Below, piece after piece: positions 9,501 to 17,680 of a stretch of 64,000 nucleotides of DNA. The DNA lies in contig JADJWQ010000006.1 of NCBI GenBank assembly GCA_016716265.1, positions 186,001 through 250,000 on the forward strand, in the 5' to 3' direction. This DNA comes from Planctomycetota bacterium (GTDB lineage Bacteria > Planctomycetota > UBA1135 > UBA2386). The notes beneath the pieces are model-generated. The model was given only the letters and a program-made list of their open reading frames with translations. It did no database searches and was not told the origin of the DNA. The position numbers were made by a program, and so were the translations under genes. How positions within the stretch are numbered: the stretch's first letter is position 1; every line of letters starts with the position of its first letter.

Positions 9501-9886
9501 TCGCCTATGCATTGACGTCGGGCGCCGGGCTCGGCGCCGCCGCGGCGGCCCGCTTCGGCCGCGCGCACCGCATACCGCTCGTCGCGTGCGCGCTGGCCGG
9601 CGGCGGCACCGCGACGACCTGCGAACGGCTCTCGCTGTTGCCGTGGCCCCTGCCAGACGGCCTGCATCCGATCGCGGTGCGCCCGGCCGATGGCGGCGGT
9701 CTGCTGTTGCACCTGCGCGAGCTCGACGGCCGCAGCGCTCATTGGCCGGCGAGCGCGGCAGAGCTCGCGGACGCGCCGGTGCGGCTCAGCGCGACCGACC
9801 TGCTCGGCAGGGTGCGGGAGCCGCTGGCGGAACCGCTCGAGCTCGCGCCATTCGCGCAGCGCTGCGTGGTGCTCGCGCCGCGCTGA
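6506..9886 (+). CDS. secreted glycoside hydrolase family 38-like protein (alpha-mannosidase type)
   Basis: This is a 1126-residue exported enzyme. Residues 1-25 are a signal peptide; 26-275 form beta-rich N-terminal domains. The catalytic region begins at H285-T-H287-T-D289-I-G-Y, the HxHxDxG metal motif of GH38, with His287 and Asp289 as likely zinc ligands. Asp402 in QNDVNG is a candidate nucleophile. Residues about 600-1126 are beta-sandwich domains with the family-typical stretches RIAVVNPLAF and VENAHYRVEVDPRTGAI. The retained HxD motif supports activity, but the surroundings differ from textbook mannosidases, so the glycan cleaved is uncertain. It probably forms an operon with the upstream alginate-export porin. 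A long open frame on the opposite strand is a codon-bias shadow. Confidence 0.85.
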   Translation: MLARRAAFVLRAALAMAAVLPPASASDQPLPGFARRIAGDVLDYHSADPDIGRGLLVRSLDADRSIVWETAPVPADFAGDAATFVWLFGLDVDPGQRRFELRVDGEPWLTFRNPPTSARRELRCDGPDGAELHLRATVVDRFDDLLGYATLRVPRARLTPGAPLRLEVAGETAGDRAWYITFMAAVAPGARLAASPAIRRDPAGGYRPLDLTVVHLDPPCTVAIETSHGASVGGVLQLGANRFELRCPPDAPDARVRVRAGDHTLYELATTLSPLRRWSVDLVQHTHTDIGYTRRQSEILPEQLRFIDRALDLCDRTDALPEPARFRWTCEVSHAVRDFVRIRPAWQVERLRRRVAEGRIEVTGMLLNMSDLVDEASFAAFLRPIAELRDAGLRVTTAMQNDVNGAAWCLVDHFAELGIEALTMGQNGHRALIPFDVPTCFWWESKAGRRVLVFRADHYMTGNFLGVHTGNIESVEPELLRYLRQLEDRGYGFDRIAIQHSGSPTDNAPPSVAASAVVTAWNERYEWPRLRCSTAREFVSWAAATHGDALPTFRRAWPDWWTDGFGSAARETAAARVTQARMVAADGLLAMAARLGTPLPPALTSLADACREDLLLYAEHTFGAADSIREPWSAEQLDQWGQKAAYAWDAVKRAALLTDGALSLLPVATARATEPRIAVVNPLAFERAGLVELCADHAILPIDRPFRVLDDAGGEVPVQRLRTREGSSDWTLSAPAIPPLGWRTFRVAVEPDALPAPLASRRAGTVVENAHYRVEVDPRTGAIASWRDRATGRELVDRDAPFGFGLPIHEALGDREQLEALHLVDVQRATPGAVVVDGIIDGPVFTTLALRAELPGCATPSGVRWELRLFHAEKRLELHYAIAKRRGPKPDGLYVAFPFALPDAALAYEAQGGEVDPRHDILPGAAADWQAVQDFVALRARDAQVVLSSAEIPLVQLGGIRLGEFRRTVQIDRSHVYGWVMNDYWTTNFLAGQEGEFRFAYALTSGAGLGAAAAARFGRAHRIPLVACALAGGGTATTCERLSLLPWPLPDGLHPIAVRPADGGGLLLHLRELDGRSAHWPASAAELADAPVRLSATDLLGRVREPLAEPLELAPFAQRCVVLAPR

Positions 9887-9893
9887 CGCGCGA

Positions 9894-11657
9894 TCACTGC
9901 ACCTGCAGCGCCTGCTCGATCGTCGTGCGGCGGCCATCGACGTCGAGATCGAAGCCGCGGCCGAGCACGAGCGCCTTGCCGACCGGCAGCTCGCCACAAT
10001 GCGAGAACCGCGCGCGCTTCACCTCGCCGAACCACAGGTCGCCGCCCTCCGGCAGGTCGGTCGGCCGCCGGCGCGGCGCCGCGGTATGGATCACGTCGAC
10101 GACCGCGTCACAGCCGTTGCGCCCCGAATCGTCGAGCTGCCACGGCAGCCATGACGCGATGATGCCGGTGAAGGTCGTCCGCACGACCGGCGACTGGCTG
10201 GTCGCGCGCTGGGCGATCTCCGGCTCGAACGTCATCAGCGCGAGCGACTCGATACCGCGGATCGCGACGTGCGCGCGGCCGGCGAGCCCCGGCATCACCA
10301 GCAGGTGCAGGCGATCACCGCCCGCCCCGTCGGACAGCAGCGTCCGCGCGCGCAGCTCGACGGTGCGGTGCAGCGCGTCCTCGACCCCACCGAGGACCTC
10401 GCGCACCCGCGCGATCGCCGCGGCCGGGCCGAAGACCGCGATCGACGCGCCGACGAGCTCCACGCGCGCGGTGCCCTCGTCGGTCCACGGCTCGAGTGCC
10501 TGCGCGACCAGCGCGCGCACCGAGTCGCGGTCCAGCCCGCCGAGCGTGCCGTCCAACGCCTCCGAGATCCGCAGCTCGAACGGAGTGCCGAATCGCTGCC
10601 AGTCCTCGTCGTCGCGAGCCGCCACGCGAACGCCGAGCCGCGGCGCGATCAGCGACGAGATATCGAGCACCGCGAGCCCGTCGAGCTGCGGCGCCGGCGC
10701 AGCTCGCTTGCAGGTGACGACCAGACACAGCGCGTCGCCGCCGGCCTCGGCACCGAGGCTCCACACCGCGATCGACTCGCCGGGGGCGACGCGCGCGCCG
10801 GTCGCGAAGTTCGCCACGGCGAGCGTCGGCACGTCGACGCTCGGATAGTCGCGCAGCCCGCTGGCGCGCACGACGACGTCCGCACGCCGCTTCGCGACGG
10901 CACCCTGCACGTAGACGACCAGGTCGTCGCTGCCGGCCAGCGTGTGCGGCTCGACCACGACGTCGACGCCCTCGAAGAACGTCTGCACGTCGATCCCGGC
11001 GGTGTCGGCGCGCTGGGCGACCTCGACGTGGAACGAGCGCACGAACGGCGTGCGCGTCCCCGCCCCCAGCCCGATCGGCGCGCCGGCGCGCGTGCGCGCG
11101 CGCGCCGACCAGGCGGTCTGCGCGTCCGGCACCGCCGGCCGCACGTCGGCGGCGAGCACGCCGCGCGGCTGGTACTCGGGCGGCTCGACCGTCGACCCGG
11201 CCGCGAACCGCAGCAGCTTCACCTCGACGTCGATCGCCGGGTGCAGCGCACCGCGCAGATGATCGAACAGCTCGTCGGCGCGACGCACGACCTCGGGAGT
11301 ACCGCGGATCGTCGCGAGGCCGTTGGAGACCGACCACTCCGACTCGTAGCGCTGGTCGCCCAGGCCGAGGGTCAGCAGTCGCGCGTCGAGCAGATCGCTG
11401 AGTTCGGACTCCGCGATCCGCAGCCCGTCGCTGGAATCGAGCAGCGGCTGGAACTCCGACGTCTGCTCCTCGGCGGAGCCGAGCAGCGGGGACATCGGCG
11501 GCGGTACCGGCCGCTTCGGCATCTCGATCAGCTCGCGGACCGGCCGCACGCGCAGCACGGTCGGCGGCGGGCTCTGCGGTGGCGCGCTCAGCGCGGCGGT
11601 CTGCAGGTCGGGGGCGGACAGGGCGGGCGCGAGCACCGCCAACAAGGTGATCAACAT
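9894..11657 (-). CDS. secreted protein with secretin N-domain-like segment, function unknown
   Basis: This 587-residue exported protein is the third gene of the leftward sigma/anti-sigma operon. The start at 11657 is supported by an AGAGGA site 5 bases upstream and a signal peptide (MLITLLAVLAPALS). A Pro-rich linker follows. Near residues 110-160 the pattern VSNGLATIRGTPEVVRRADELFDHL resembles the N1/NolW ring-building fold of secretins, in which a strand-helix-strand unit reports on paired strands; the pore-forming C-domain of secretins is not evident. The rest is beta-rich with a second similar unit around 430-470 (VELVGASIAVFGPAAAIARVREVL). It is probably a periplasmic or envelope protein controlled by the sigma factor. 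It was not assigned to a named family. Confidence 0.65.
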   Translation of the reverse strand: MLITLLAVLAPALSAPDLQTAALSAPPQSPPPTVLRVRPVRELIEMPKRPVPPPMSPLLGSAEEQTSEFQPLLDSSDGLRIAESELSDLLDARLLTLGLGDQRYESEWSVSNGLATIRGTPEVVRRADELFDHLRGALHPAIDVEVKLLRFAAGSTVEPPEYQPRGVLAADVRPAVPDAQTAWSARARTRAGAPIGLGAGTRTPFVRSFHVEVAQRADTAGIDVQTFFEGVDVVVEPHTLAGSDDLVVYVQGAVAKRRADVVVRASGLRDYPSVDVPTLAVANFATGARVAPGESIAVWSLGAEAGGDALCLVVTCKRAAPAPQLDGLAVLDISSLIAPRLGVRVAARDDEDWQRFGTPFELRISEALDGTLGGLDRDSVRALVAQALEPWTDEGTARVELVGASIAVFGPAAAIARVREVLGGVEDALHRTVELRARTLLSDGAGGDRLHLLVMPGLAGRAHVAIRGIESLALMTFEPEIAQRATSQSPVVRTTFTGIIASWLPWQLDDSGRNGCDAVVDVIHTAAPRRRPTDLPEGGDLWFGEVKRARFSHCGELPVGKALVLGRGFDLDVDGRRTTIEQALQVQ

Positions 11658-11679
11658 ACGGTTCCTCTCTCTCCGACAG

Positions 11680-11712
11680 ACGTTCGACGGACGTCCGACG
11701 GACGTCCGACAG
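11680..11712. repeat. three tandem 11-bp direct repeats
   Basis: Three adjacent units, acgttcgacgg, acgtccgacgg and acgtccgacag, lie head to tail, 23 bp upstream of the start of the leftward secreted-protein gene. The 11-bp period is close to one helical turn, so a protein could contact the same face three times. They may be a binding site for a regulator or part of the messenger leader; neither is shown. Confidence 0.6.
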
Positions 11713-11738
11713 TGCCGCACCGTGCGAGCGGTGCGGCA
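11713..11738 (-). terminator. perfect 9-bp stem hairpin in the spacer between anti-sigma and secreted-protein genes
   Basis: The arms tgccgcacc and ggtgcggca are perfect inverted repeats with an 8-base loop. It lies 22 bp past the stop of the anti-sigma gene and upstream of the triple repeat. There is no T-tract, so it could be a weak terminator, an attenuator that reduces expression of the third gene, or an RNA-stability element. Confidence 0.4.
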
Positions 11739-11760
11739 ACGAAGTGACACCGGGGTCGTG

Positions 11761-13326
11761 TCAATGCGCAGCGCTGTCCCAGCGCTGCCGTCGCAGCAAC
11801 GCTGCCGCGACGCCGAGCTGTGCGGGCGAGAATCCACCCGCCAGCAGGAAGTCCCTCTCCTCGTCGCTGAGCTGCAGCCCGGCGATGCGCTTCCGTGCGA
11901 TCGGCTCGCCTCGCGACGCGAGCACCGCGAGCCACAACGGACGACGCGCGTCCGGCACGCGGGCCAATGCGAGGTCGTCCGCTCCGACCGGCAGCCGGCC
12001 GAGCGCCCAGGCCGCGAGCTCCGCCTCCTCGAGGCGCGGCGCGCACAGGATGTCGCGCAGCCCGGCCGCGGTGTCGAGATCGCGCAGCTCGCCGAGGGCG
12101 CGCAATGCGATCCGGCGGTCGCCGGCATTGCGGCTCGCGTCGAGCGCGGCCACGACCTCGGTGGCGATCCCCGCGGAGTCGAGCCCGGCGAACGCCCGCG
12201 GCACGAGCTCCTCGGGATCGACGAGTCCGCGCCGGGTGGCGTCGGTGACGACCGCCAACAGGAGCCGGCCGAGCCCCGGACGCCCCGGGGCGGTCCGCAG
12301 CTCGCGGACGAGCAGCTCGACGACCTCGCGGTCACCCGCCGCGCGCGCGCGCAGCGCGGCATCGAGCGCCGGCGCCCCGATCCGCACGGCGGCCGCCCAC
12401 GGCGCCCGCGGCTCCGGCGGTGCGCCGCGCAGCTCGCGGGCGAGCCGGCCGACGAAGCGGTCGCTGCCGCGCGCCGCCCGCGCGATCGCGTCGGGCAACG
12501 GTCCGCCATCGGCGTCGGTGAGGTGCGCCAGCGCGACCCGGAACACATCGACATCGTCGGCACCGGCGCGCACGAGCTGCGCAGCGACGCCCTGCCGGAC
12601 CGCCGCGGCGCGCCGGGCGGCGGCGGCCGGGAGCCCGGTCCACCGGGGCTCGGTGACAGTGGCGACCGCGAGCGCCGCGAGCTCGAGGCGCGGTCCGGCG
12701 ACGCGCTCGGCGGCAACCGCCAGTCGCGCCGCGGCGCTGCGCACGCGCTCGGGGCTCTCCGCGCCACGCCTCGGCGCGGACCCGTCGTCGGGCGTCAGCA
12801 GCACCGCCCCACGCGGCAGGCCGGCGTCAGCCACCGGCGGTCGCGCAGGCTCGCCCTCGGCTCCCTGGACCGTTGCGTCGCGGGCGACCGGCTCCGCCGG
12901 CCCTGGCCGTGGCAGGGCCTGGCGGCCTGCGCTGCGGGCCAGCAGGGCGCCGACCAGAGCACCGATCGTGACCAGCGCCGCCGCGGCCAGCGCGCGCCGC
13001 CAGCGTGGTGCGCCGGCCGCGCCGGGGACTGCGGCGGTGGCCGGGACGTCGGGGCGCGGCGCCACGACCGCCCGCTCGAGCCAGCTGCGCAGCTGCCCGT
13101 CGTCCGGCTCGTCGCGACCGGTGGTCGCGACCAACGCGTCGAGCCGGCGGCAGCGGCGCAGCGCCGCGGCACACACGGGGCAGGTACGCTCGTGCCCGGC
13201 GAGCTCGGCGTCGCCGACGCCGAGCGCCGCCGCCGCGTCGACGTCGCCGTCGAGCGCGCGCGCGATCACCGCGTCGGTCCACGCGCAGCCGTCGATCGGG
13301 GCCCGCCGTCCGTCCTGGTCTCGCAT
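11761..13326 (-). CDS. anti-sigma factor with zinc-finger domain, one transmembrane helix and helical-repeat periplasmic part
   Basis: This 521-residue membrane protein is encoded directly downstream of an ECF sigma factor. The N-terminus carries a zf-HC2/ZAS-type signature, His45-x3-Cys49-x2-Cys52, used by anti-sigma factors to clamp their sigma partner in the cytoplasm. One hydrophobic helix (about residues 104-125, LAAAALVTIGALVGALLA) crosses the membrane. The remaining 390 residues are Ala/Arg/Leu-rich helices that read like HEAT/armadillo repeats and would lie outside the cytoplasm, much longer than in ordinary anti-sigma factors. ATG at 13326 has GAGGAG 8 bases upstream. Context and the zinc motif make the anti-sigma role likely; the signal sensed is unknown. 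Confidence 0.78.
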   Translation of the reverse strand: MRDQDGRRAPIDGCAWTDAVIARALDGDVDAAAALGVGDAELAGHERTCPVCAAALRRCRRLDALVATTGRDEPDDGQLRSWLERAVVAPRPDVPATAAVPGAAGAPRWRRALAAAALVTIGALVGALLARSAGRQALPRPGPAEPVARDATVQGAEGEPARPPVADAGLPRGAVLLTPDDGSAPRRGAESPERVRSAAARLAVAAERVAGPRLELAALAVATVTEPRWTGLPAAAARRAAAVRQGVAAQLVRAGADDVDVFRVALAHLTDADGGPLPDAIARAARGSDRFVGRLARELRGAPPEPRAPWAAAVRIGAPALDAALRARAAGDREVVELLVRELRTAPGRPGLGRLLLAVVTDATRRGLVDPEELVPRAFAGLDSAGIATEVVAALDASRNAGDRRIALRALGELRDLDTAAGLRDILCAPRLEEAELAAWALGRLPVGADDLALARVPDARRPLWLAVLASRGEPIARKRIAGLQLSDEERDFLLAGGFSPAQLGVAAALLRRQRWDSAAH

Positions 13327-13358
13327 CGCCGTCCGCTCCTCGTCCTGAGCTCGGCCCG

Positions 13359-13961
13359 TCAGGGCTCGAGATGTGCCCCCAACCGCTCGCGCACGCGTCG
13401 CCGCGCCTCGAGCACCAACATCCGGGCGGCGCTCGCCGAGCACCGCAGCACCGCTGCGATCGCCGCATAGTCGAGCCCCTCGCGCGCCCGCAGGTGCAGC
13501 GCGGTGCGCTGCCGCGCCGGCAGGCGCTCGAGTGCCTCCTCGAGCCGGTCGGCGAGCTCGCGGCCGACCGCGTCGTCGGCCGGCGACGGCCCGAGCGCCG
13601 CCGGCAGCTCGACCTGGTCGAGCGCCCCGGCGCGGCGGCGCCACGCCGGCTGCCGCACGCGGTCGAGGGCGCGCCGCGCGACGACCTGGAACAGCCAGGC
13701 GCGCAGCGCCACCGCGTGCTGCAGCGCACCGACCCCCTGCCACGCGCCGACGAGCGCTTCCTGCACGACGTCCTCGGCGAGCTGTGCATCGCCGACGACG
13801 CGCCGCGCGAGCGCGTGCATCGCGCGCAGGTGTGGCCACACGAGCCGCTGGAAGGCGGCGGCGTCGCCGCCGCGAGCCGCCGCGAGCGCCGCCTCGAGGG
13901 CCGCCTGCTGCTCGTGCGTCTCGCCGGGGTCGATCACGCGCCGTGCCATCCTCGCTACCAT
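13359..13961 (-). CDS. ECF-type RNA polymerase sigma factor
   Basis: About 200 residues. Sigma region 2 is visible as LAEDVVQEALVGAWQGV followed by LRAWLFQVVARRALDRVR, and region 4 as LERLPARQRTALHLRAREGLDYAAIAAVLRCSASAARMLVLEARRRVRERLG, the usual helix-turn-helix that reads the -35 element. No extra domains are fused. Two ATG codons are plausible: 13961, adopted here, and 13949; neither has a good ribosome-binding site. The stop is 32 bp before the anti-sigma start, and the third gene follows, so the unit reads sigma, anti-sigma, secreted protein. The divergent hydrolase gene starts 173 bp away, and this gap may carry an autoregulated promoter. Confidence 0.88.
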   Translation of the reverse strand: MVARMARRVIDPGETHEQQAALEAALAAARGGDAAAFQRLVWPHLRAMHALARRVVGDAQLAEDVVQEALVGAWQGVGALQHAVALRAWLFQVVARRALDRVRQPAWRRRAGALDQVELPAALGPSPADDAVGRELADRLEEALERLPARQRTALHLRAREGLDYAAIAAVLRCSASAARMLVLEARRRVRERLGAHLEP

Positions 13962-14134
13962 CGGGGTCCGCGACCAGCCGCGCCACGCTGCCGGCGGAGA
14001 GGGTCCGCGCGGCACACTCACGATCGGGGCCCGCCGCCGCCGGCGGGATCGGGATCGGGATCGCGAGGCAGGACGCCGCGCGACCGGTTCGCGTCAGGCC
14101 GAAACTGCAGGAAATCCGACACCGCGAGGAGATC

Positions 14135-16681
14135 ATGTCCGCGATGCACCGCCGACCGCCCGCCGGCCTGCTCCCCGCCGTGACGCTGGCCGCGTGGCTG
14201 TCGAGCGCGCCGCTGGCCGCGCAGGACGCCGCCGCCCCGCCGCTCGAGCTACGCGACGCGCTGGTCCTCGCAGCGCCGGCGACCGGTCCGCGCCGCACCC
14301 CCACGCCGGTCGATCCCGTCGTCGCTGCGTTGGTGCGTGGCACGCTCCGCACACCGGTCGCCGGCGCGTCGCTGGACGCGACCGACGACGGCGGAGCGGG
14401 CGGCCGGGACGGCCCGGTCTGGCGGGCCGTCCGCAGCGGCGACGATGGGGCGTTCGACGCCGCCGCGCTGCGCGGCGGCTGGTGCTTCCTGACCGTGGAT
14501 GCGGAGGCCCCCGGCGTCCGGCTGCTCGACGCCCGCGGCCACCGCGCCGCCATCTGGAACGGTCGCCCGCTGGCGGGCGATCCGTACGACACGGGCGCGG
14601 TCCGGATACCGGTCGCCCTGCGCGCCGGGCGCAACGAGCTGTGGCTGCAGGCGGGCTCGCGGGCGCTGCGGGCGCGGCTGCTCGCACCGCGCGCCCAGTG
14701 CACGATCGAGGACTTCGACCGCACGTTGCCCGACGCATTGCGGGGCGATCCGGGCGAGCTGCGCGCGGCACTGCTCGTCACCAATGCGAGCGAGCAATGG
14801 CGCACCGGCCTGCGGTTCGTCGCGGCGACCGCCGGCGGCGCATCGCGTGCGACACCGCTGCCACCGCTCGCCCCGCTCGGCGCGCGCAAGGTCGCGCTGG
14901 AGCTCGAGCCACCCGCCGCGGGCGCGGGAGCCACCGTGCCGTTCGCCGTCGCGCTCGTCGACGCCGACGGCCGCGAGCTCGACCGGACGACCATCGAGAT
15001 CGCCCTGCGCGATCCTGGCGAGGGGCTGCGCCGCACGTTCGTGAGCGCCATCGACGGCAGCGTCCAGTACTACGCGATGCAGCCGGCACGCCCGGGGACG
15101 TTCGGGCCGGACGCGCCGCCCGGCGTGCTGTTGACGTTGCACGGGGCCGGGGTCGAGGCGACCAATCAGGCGTTCGCCTACTCACCGAAGTCCGGCGTGC
15201 ACGTCGTCGCACCGACCAACCGCAGACCGTTCGGCTTCGACTGGGAGGATTGGGGGCGGCTCGACGCGCTGGAGGTCCTCGACGACGTCACCGCGCGCGA
15301 GCGCATCGACGCCTCCCGTGTGTATCTGACCGGCCACTCGATGGGCGGCCACGGCACGTGGCAGCTCGGCGTGCACGCGACCGACCGCTTCGCGGCCATC
15401 GCGCCGAGCGCCGGGTGGCGAGACTTCTGGGCGTACGGCGGCGCCGCGGAATGGGACGCGGGCGATCTGCTGGCGACCGACGTGTTCGAGCGCGCGGTCG
15501 GCCCGAGCCGCACCCTGTCGTTCGAACGCAATCTCGAGCGACGTGGCGTCTACGTGCTGCACGGCGACCAGGACTCCTCGGTGCCGGTCGACCAGGCCCG
15601 CGTGATGCGCGCGCGGCTCGGCGCCTTCCATCCGGACTTCGCCTATCACGAGCAGCCGGGCGCCGGTCATTGGTGGGGCAATGCCTGCATGGACTGGCCG
15701 CCGCTGATCGAGTTCCTGCTGGCGCGGCGGCGGCCGGACGACATTGCGCTGCCGAGCCTGTCGTTCGCGACGGCGGCGCCGGCGATCGCTTCGCGCTACC
15801 AGTGGGTCGAGGTGCTCGGTCAGCTGCGGAGCCTCGCTCCGAGCTCCGTCGATGCCCGTGTCGACGCCGGCGAGCGGAGGATCGAGCTGCGCACGATCAA
15901 CGTCGCCGCGCTCACGATCGATCTGGCGCGCTGGTCGCTGCCGCGCGACGACGGCGCGGCGGCGGCGCTCCCCGCCGGCGCACCGCTCACGGTCGTGGTG
16001 GACCAGCAGGACCTCGGCCTCGTGGCGTGGCCCGCCACGGCAGCGCGCCTCGTGCTGATCCGCGCCGGCGGCACCTGGACCGTCGCGGACCGCGCTCCGC
16101 CACCGTCGCGGAAGGGCCCCCATCGCGACGGACCGTTCCGCAACGCGTTCCGCAACCGGATGCTGCTCGTCTACGGCACGCGCGGGACGGACGTCGAGAA
16201 CGCGTGGGCGCTCGATCGGGCGCGCCTCGACGCCGAGGTGTTCCGCTACCGCGGCAACGGCTCGGTCGACGTGCTCGCCGACGCGGTGTTCCGGGCGGTC
16301 GACCATCCCGACCGCAACGTGATCCTGTACGGCAACGCGGACACCAATGCAGCCTTTGCGGCGGTGCTCGACGCCAACCCCGTCGAGGTCGAGCGCGGCC
16401 GCGTGCGCGTCGGCGATCGCACGCTCGAGGGCGAGGACCTGTACGTCCTGGCGATCCGGCCGCGCGCCGGCAGCGCGGTGGCGGCCGTCGGCATCGTCGG
16501 CGGCACCGGCATCGTCGGCATGCGAGCGACCGACCTGCTGCCGCTGTTCGTGTCGGGGGTCGCGTGGCCGGACTGGACCGTCGCCAGGGCGAGCACGTGG
16601 GTCGACGGCATCGCCGGCGTCGCCGCGGCCGGCTTCTTCGCCGCGGACTGGTCGCTCGGCGACGATCGCGTGTTCCGCTGA
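14135..16681 (+). CDS. secreted alpha/beta hydrolase (prolyl-oligopeptidase/esterase-like)
   Basis: This 848-residue exported hydrolase starts at 14135 behind GAGGAG and carries a signal peptide ending near PLAAQD. Residues 40-300 are beta-rich and hold a PA14-like carbohydrate-sensing pattern at best loosely. The catalytic domain shows the nucleophile elbow GHSMGGHG with Ser402, a probable acid Asp480 in HGDQDSSVP, and His512 in GAGHWWG. The C-terminal 330 residues form an additional domain found with secreted planctomycetal peptidase/esterases (FRNAFRNRMLLVYGT, then GNADTNAAF). The triad appears complete, so hydrolytic activity is expected; peptide, ester or lipid substrates cannot be separated from sequence. 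It diverges from the sigma-factor operon. Confidence 0.82.
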   Translation: MSAMHRRPPAGLLPAVTLAAWLSSAPLAAQDAAAPPLELRDALVLAAPATGPRRTPTPVDPVVAALVRGTLRTPVAGASLDATDDGGAGGRDGPVWRAVRSGDDGAFDAAALRGGWCFLTVDAEAPGVRLLDARGHRAAIWNGRPLAGDPYDTGAVRIPVALRAGRNELWLQAGSRALRARLLAPRAQCTIEDFDRTLPDALRGDPGELRAALLVTNASEQWRTGLRFVAATAGGASRATPLPPLAPLGARKVALELEPPAAGAGATVPFAVALVDADGRELDRTTIEIALRDPGEGLRRTFVSAIDGSVQYYAMQPARPGTFGPDAPPGVLLTLHGAGVEATNQAFAYSPKSGVHVVAPTNRRPFGFDWEDWGRLDALEVLDDVTARERIDASRVYLTGHSMGGHGTWQLGVHATDRFAAIAPSAGWRDFWAYGGAAEWDAGDLLATDVFERAVGPSRTLSFERNLERRGVYVLHGDQDSSVPVDQARVMRARLGAFHPDFAYHEQPGAGHWWGNACMDWPPLIEFLLARRRPDDIALPSLSFATAAPAIASRYQWVEVLGQLRSLAPSSVDARVDAGERRIELRTINVAALTIDLARWSLPRDDGAAAALPAGAPLTVVVDQQDLGLVAWPATAARLVLIRAGGTWTVADRAPPPSRKGPHRDGPFRNAFRNRMLLVYGTRGTDVENAWALDRARLDAEVFRYRGNGSVDVLADAVFRAVDHPDRNVILYGNADTNAAFAAVLDANPVEVERGRVRVGDRTLEGEDLYVLAIRPRAGSAVAAVGIVGGTGIVGMRATDLLPLFVSGVAWPDWTVARASTWVDGIAGVAAAGFFAADWSLGDDRVFR

Positions 16682-16683
16682 CT

Positions 16684-16705
16684 CCTGCCGGGTCGCGTCG
16701 GCAGG
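16684..16705 (+). terminator. hairpin just downstream of the hydrolase gene
   Basis: cctgccg and cggcagg pair as a perfect 7-bp stem with an 8-base loop, starting 3 bp after the stop codon. There is no T-tract, so terminator function is only suggested by position. Confidence 0.35.
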
Positions 16706-16741
16706 GTCGGGCTGGCAGGGTCGGGCTGGCAGGGTCAGGCT
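16700..16741. repeat. three tandem 14-bp repeats between convergent genes
   Basis: ggcagggtcgggct occurs twice and a one-base variant (ggcagggtcaggct) follows directly. The array fills most of the gap between convergent genes and its last unit runs into the stop codon of the leftward gene. It looks like a slippage-generated minisatellite. Confidence 0.6.
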
Positions 16742-17499
16742 GGCAGCGGCGCGAGCTGGCCGTGCACGACGACCGACTCGATCGCGATCGAGTCACCGTG
16801 CTCCGCGACGACCGCGTAGACCGCGCGCTGCCCCGCCCCGAGACCGCCCGCGAGCACCTCGAGGCCGCCGTCGGCGCCGACCACCGCGGGCAGCAGCGGT
16901 CCGCCGATCTGCCGCCAGATCGGCAGCACGCCGGGGACCGACGCGCGGGCGCGCAGCGCGACCGGTGCCGCACCGCGGGCGCGCCGGTCGCCGCGCGTCG
17001 AGATCGCCAACGATCCGTCCACCGGGGTCGCGTCGAGCGTGCCGAGCGCACCGTCGTAGTGCAGGTTGGTCTCCCGGGCGAGCGCAAGCGTCACCCGGAA
17101 CCGGCCGTCGCAGAACGTGAACCCACCGCATTGCCGCAGGAATCCGAGCTCGCCGAACACCGCGTCGCAGCGAAACGCGCCGAGCGGCGCATCGAGCATC
17201 GCGTCGGCGACGTGGAACGCGCGGCCGGCGAGGTGCACGACGACCAGCTCGGTGCCCGGACCGGTGCCACGCACGCCCTCGATCTGCAGCTCGGCGATCG
17301 CCGGGTCGTAGCTCCAGTCGAGCGAGCCGGGGCCGAGCAGTGCGACGGCGAACCGCTCGGCGCCGTCGTCGAAGGCGGCGACCCCGCGATGGCCGCGGTC
17401 GCGGCGCGGGCCGTGCAGCACGACGAGCTCACGCGGCACGGCGAGGCCGAAGTCGGCGGCCGCGGCGCCGGTCGACCAGGTGATCCGGTTGCGGTTCAT
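16735..17499 (-). CDS. conserved hypothetical protein, 254 aa
   Basis: I did not recognise this protein. It has 254 residues, no signal peptide and no membrane helix, and appears mostly beta-stranded (for example ELVVLHGPRRDRGHRGVAAF, FAVALLGPGSLDWSYD, TELVVVHLAGRAFHVADAM). Three Cys are present without CxxC spacing (RQCGGFTFC and FRCDAVFG). The ATG at 17499 follows a GGAG ribosome-binding site 6 bases upstream and was preferred over an upstream in-frame Met that would add a low-quality extension. It diverges from cysC with 181 bp between starts. No function is proposed. Confidence 0.6.
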   Translation of the reverse strand: MNRNRITWSTGAAAADFGLAVPRELVVLHGPRRDRGHRGVAAFDDGAERFAVALLGPGSLDWSYDPAIAELQIEGVRGTGPGTELVVVHLAGRAFHVADAMLDAPLGAFRCDAVFGELGFLRQCGGFTFCDGRFRVTLALARETNLHYDGALGTLDATPVDGSLAISTRGDRRARGAAPVALRARASVPGVLPIWRQIGGPLLPAVVGADGGLEVLAGGLGAGQRAVYAVVAEHGDSIAIESVVVHGQLAPLPA

Positions 17500-17680
17500 G
17501 GCAGCTCCGTCCCCTGTGTCGCCCACGAGGATGCCGCGCGTCCATCCGGAATCACCCGAGCCACGGTGGGTTCGGTCGACGGCTCCGCCCGGCGCGGCCG
17601 CCGAACCGAGGATTCCCGTGGAGCCCCGTGCGGACGCGGGGCAGAATCGCCCCTCCGCCGCGCCGGACTCCGTCGCGCCC

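Noticed and set aside
6167..9997. A 1276-residue open frame on the minus strand opposite the GH38-like gene
   Set aside because: Its amino-acid composition is Arg/Ala/Val-rich without any recognisable domain, and it is explained by the codon bias of the true gene on the plus strand.
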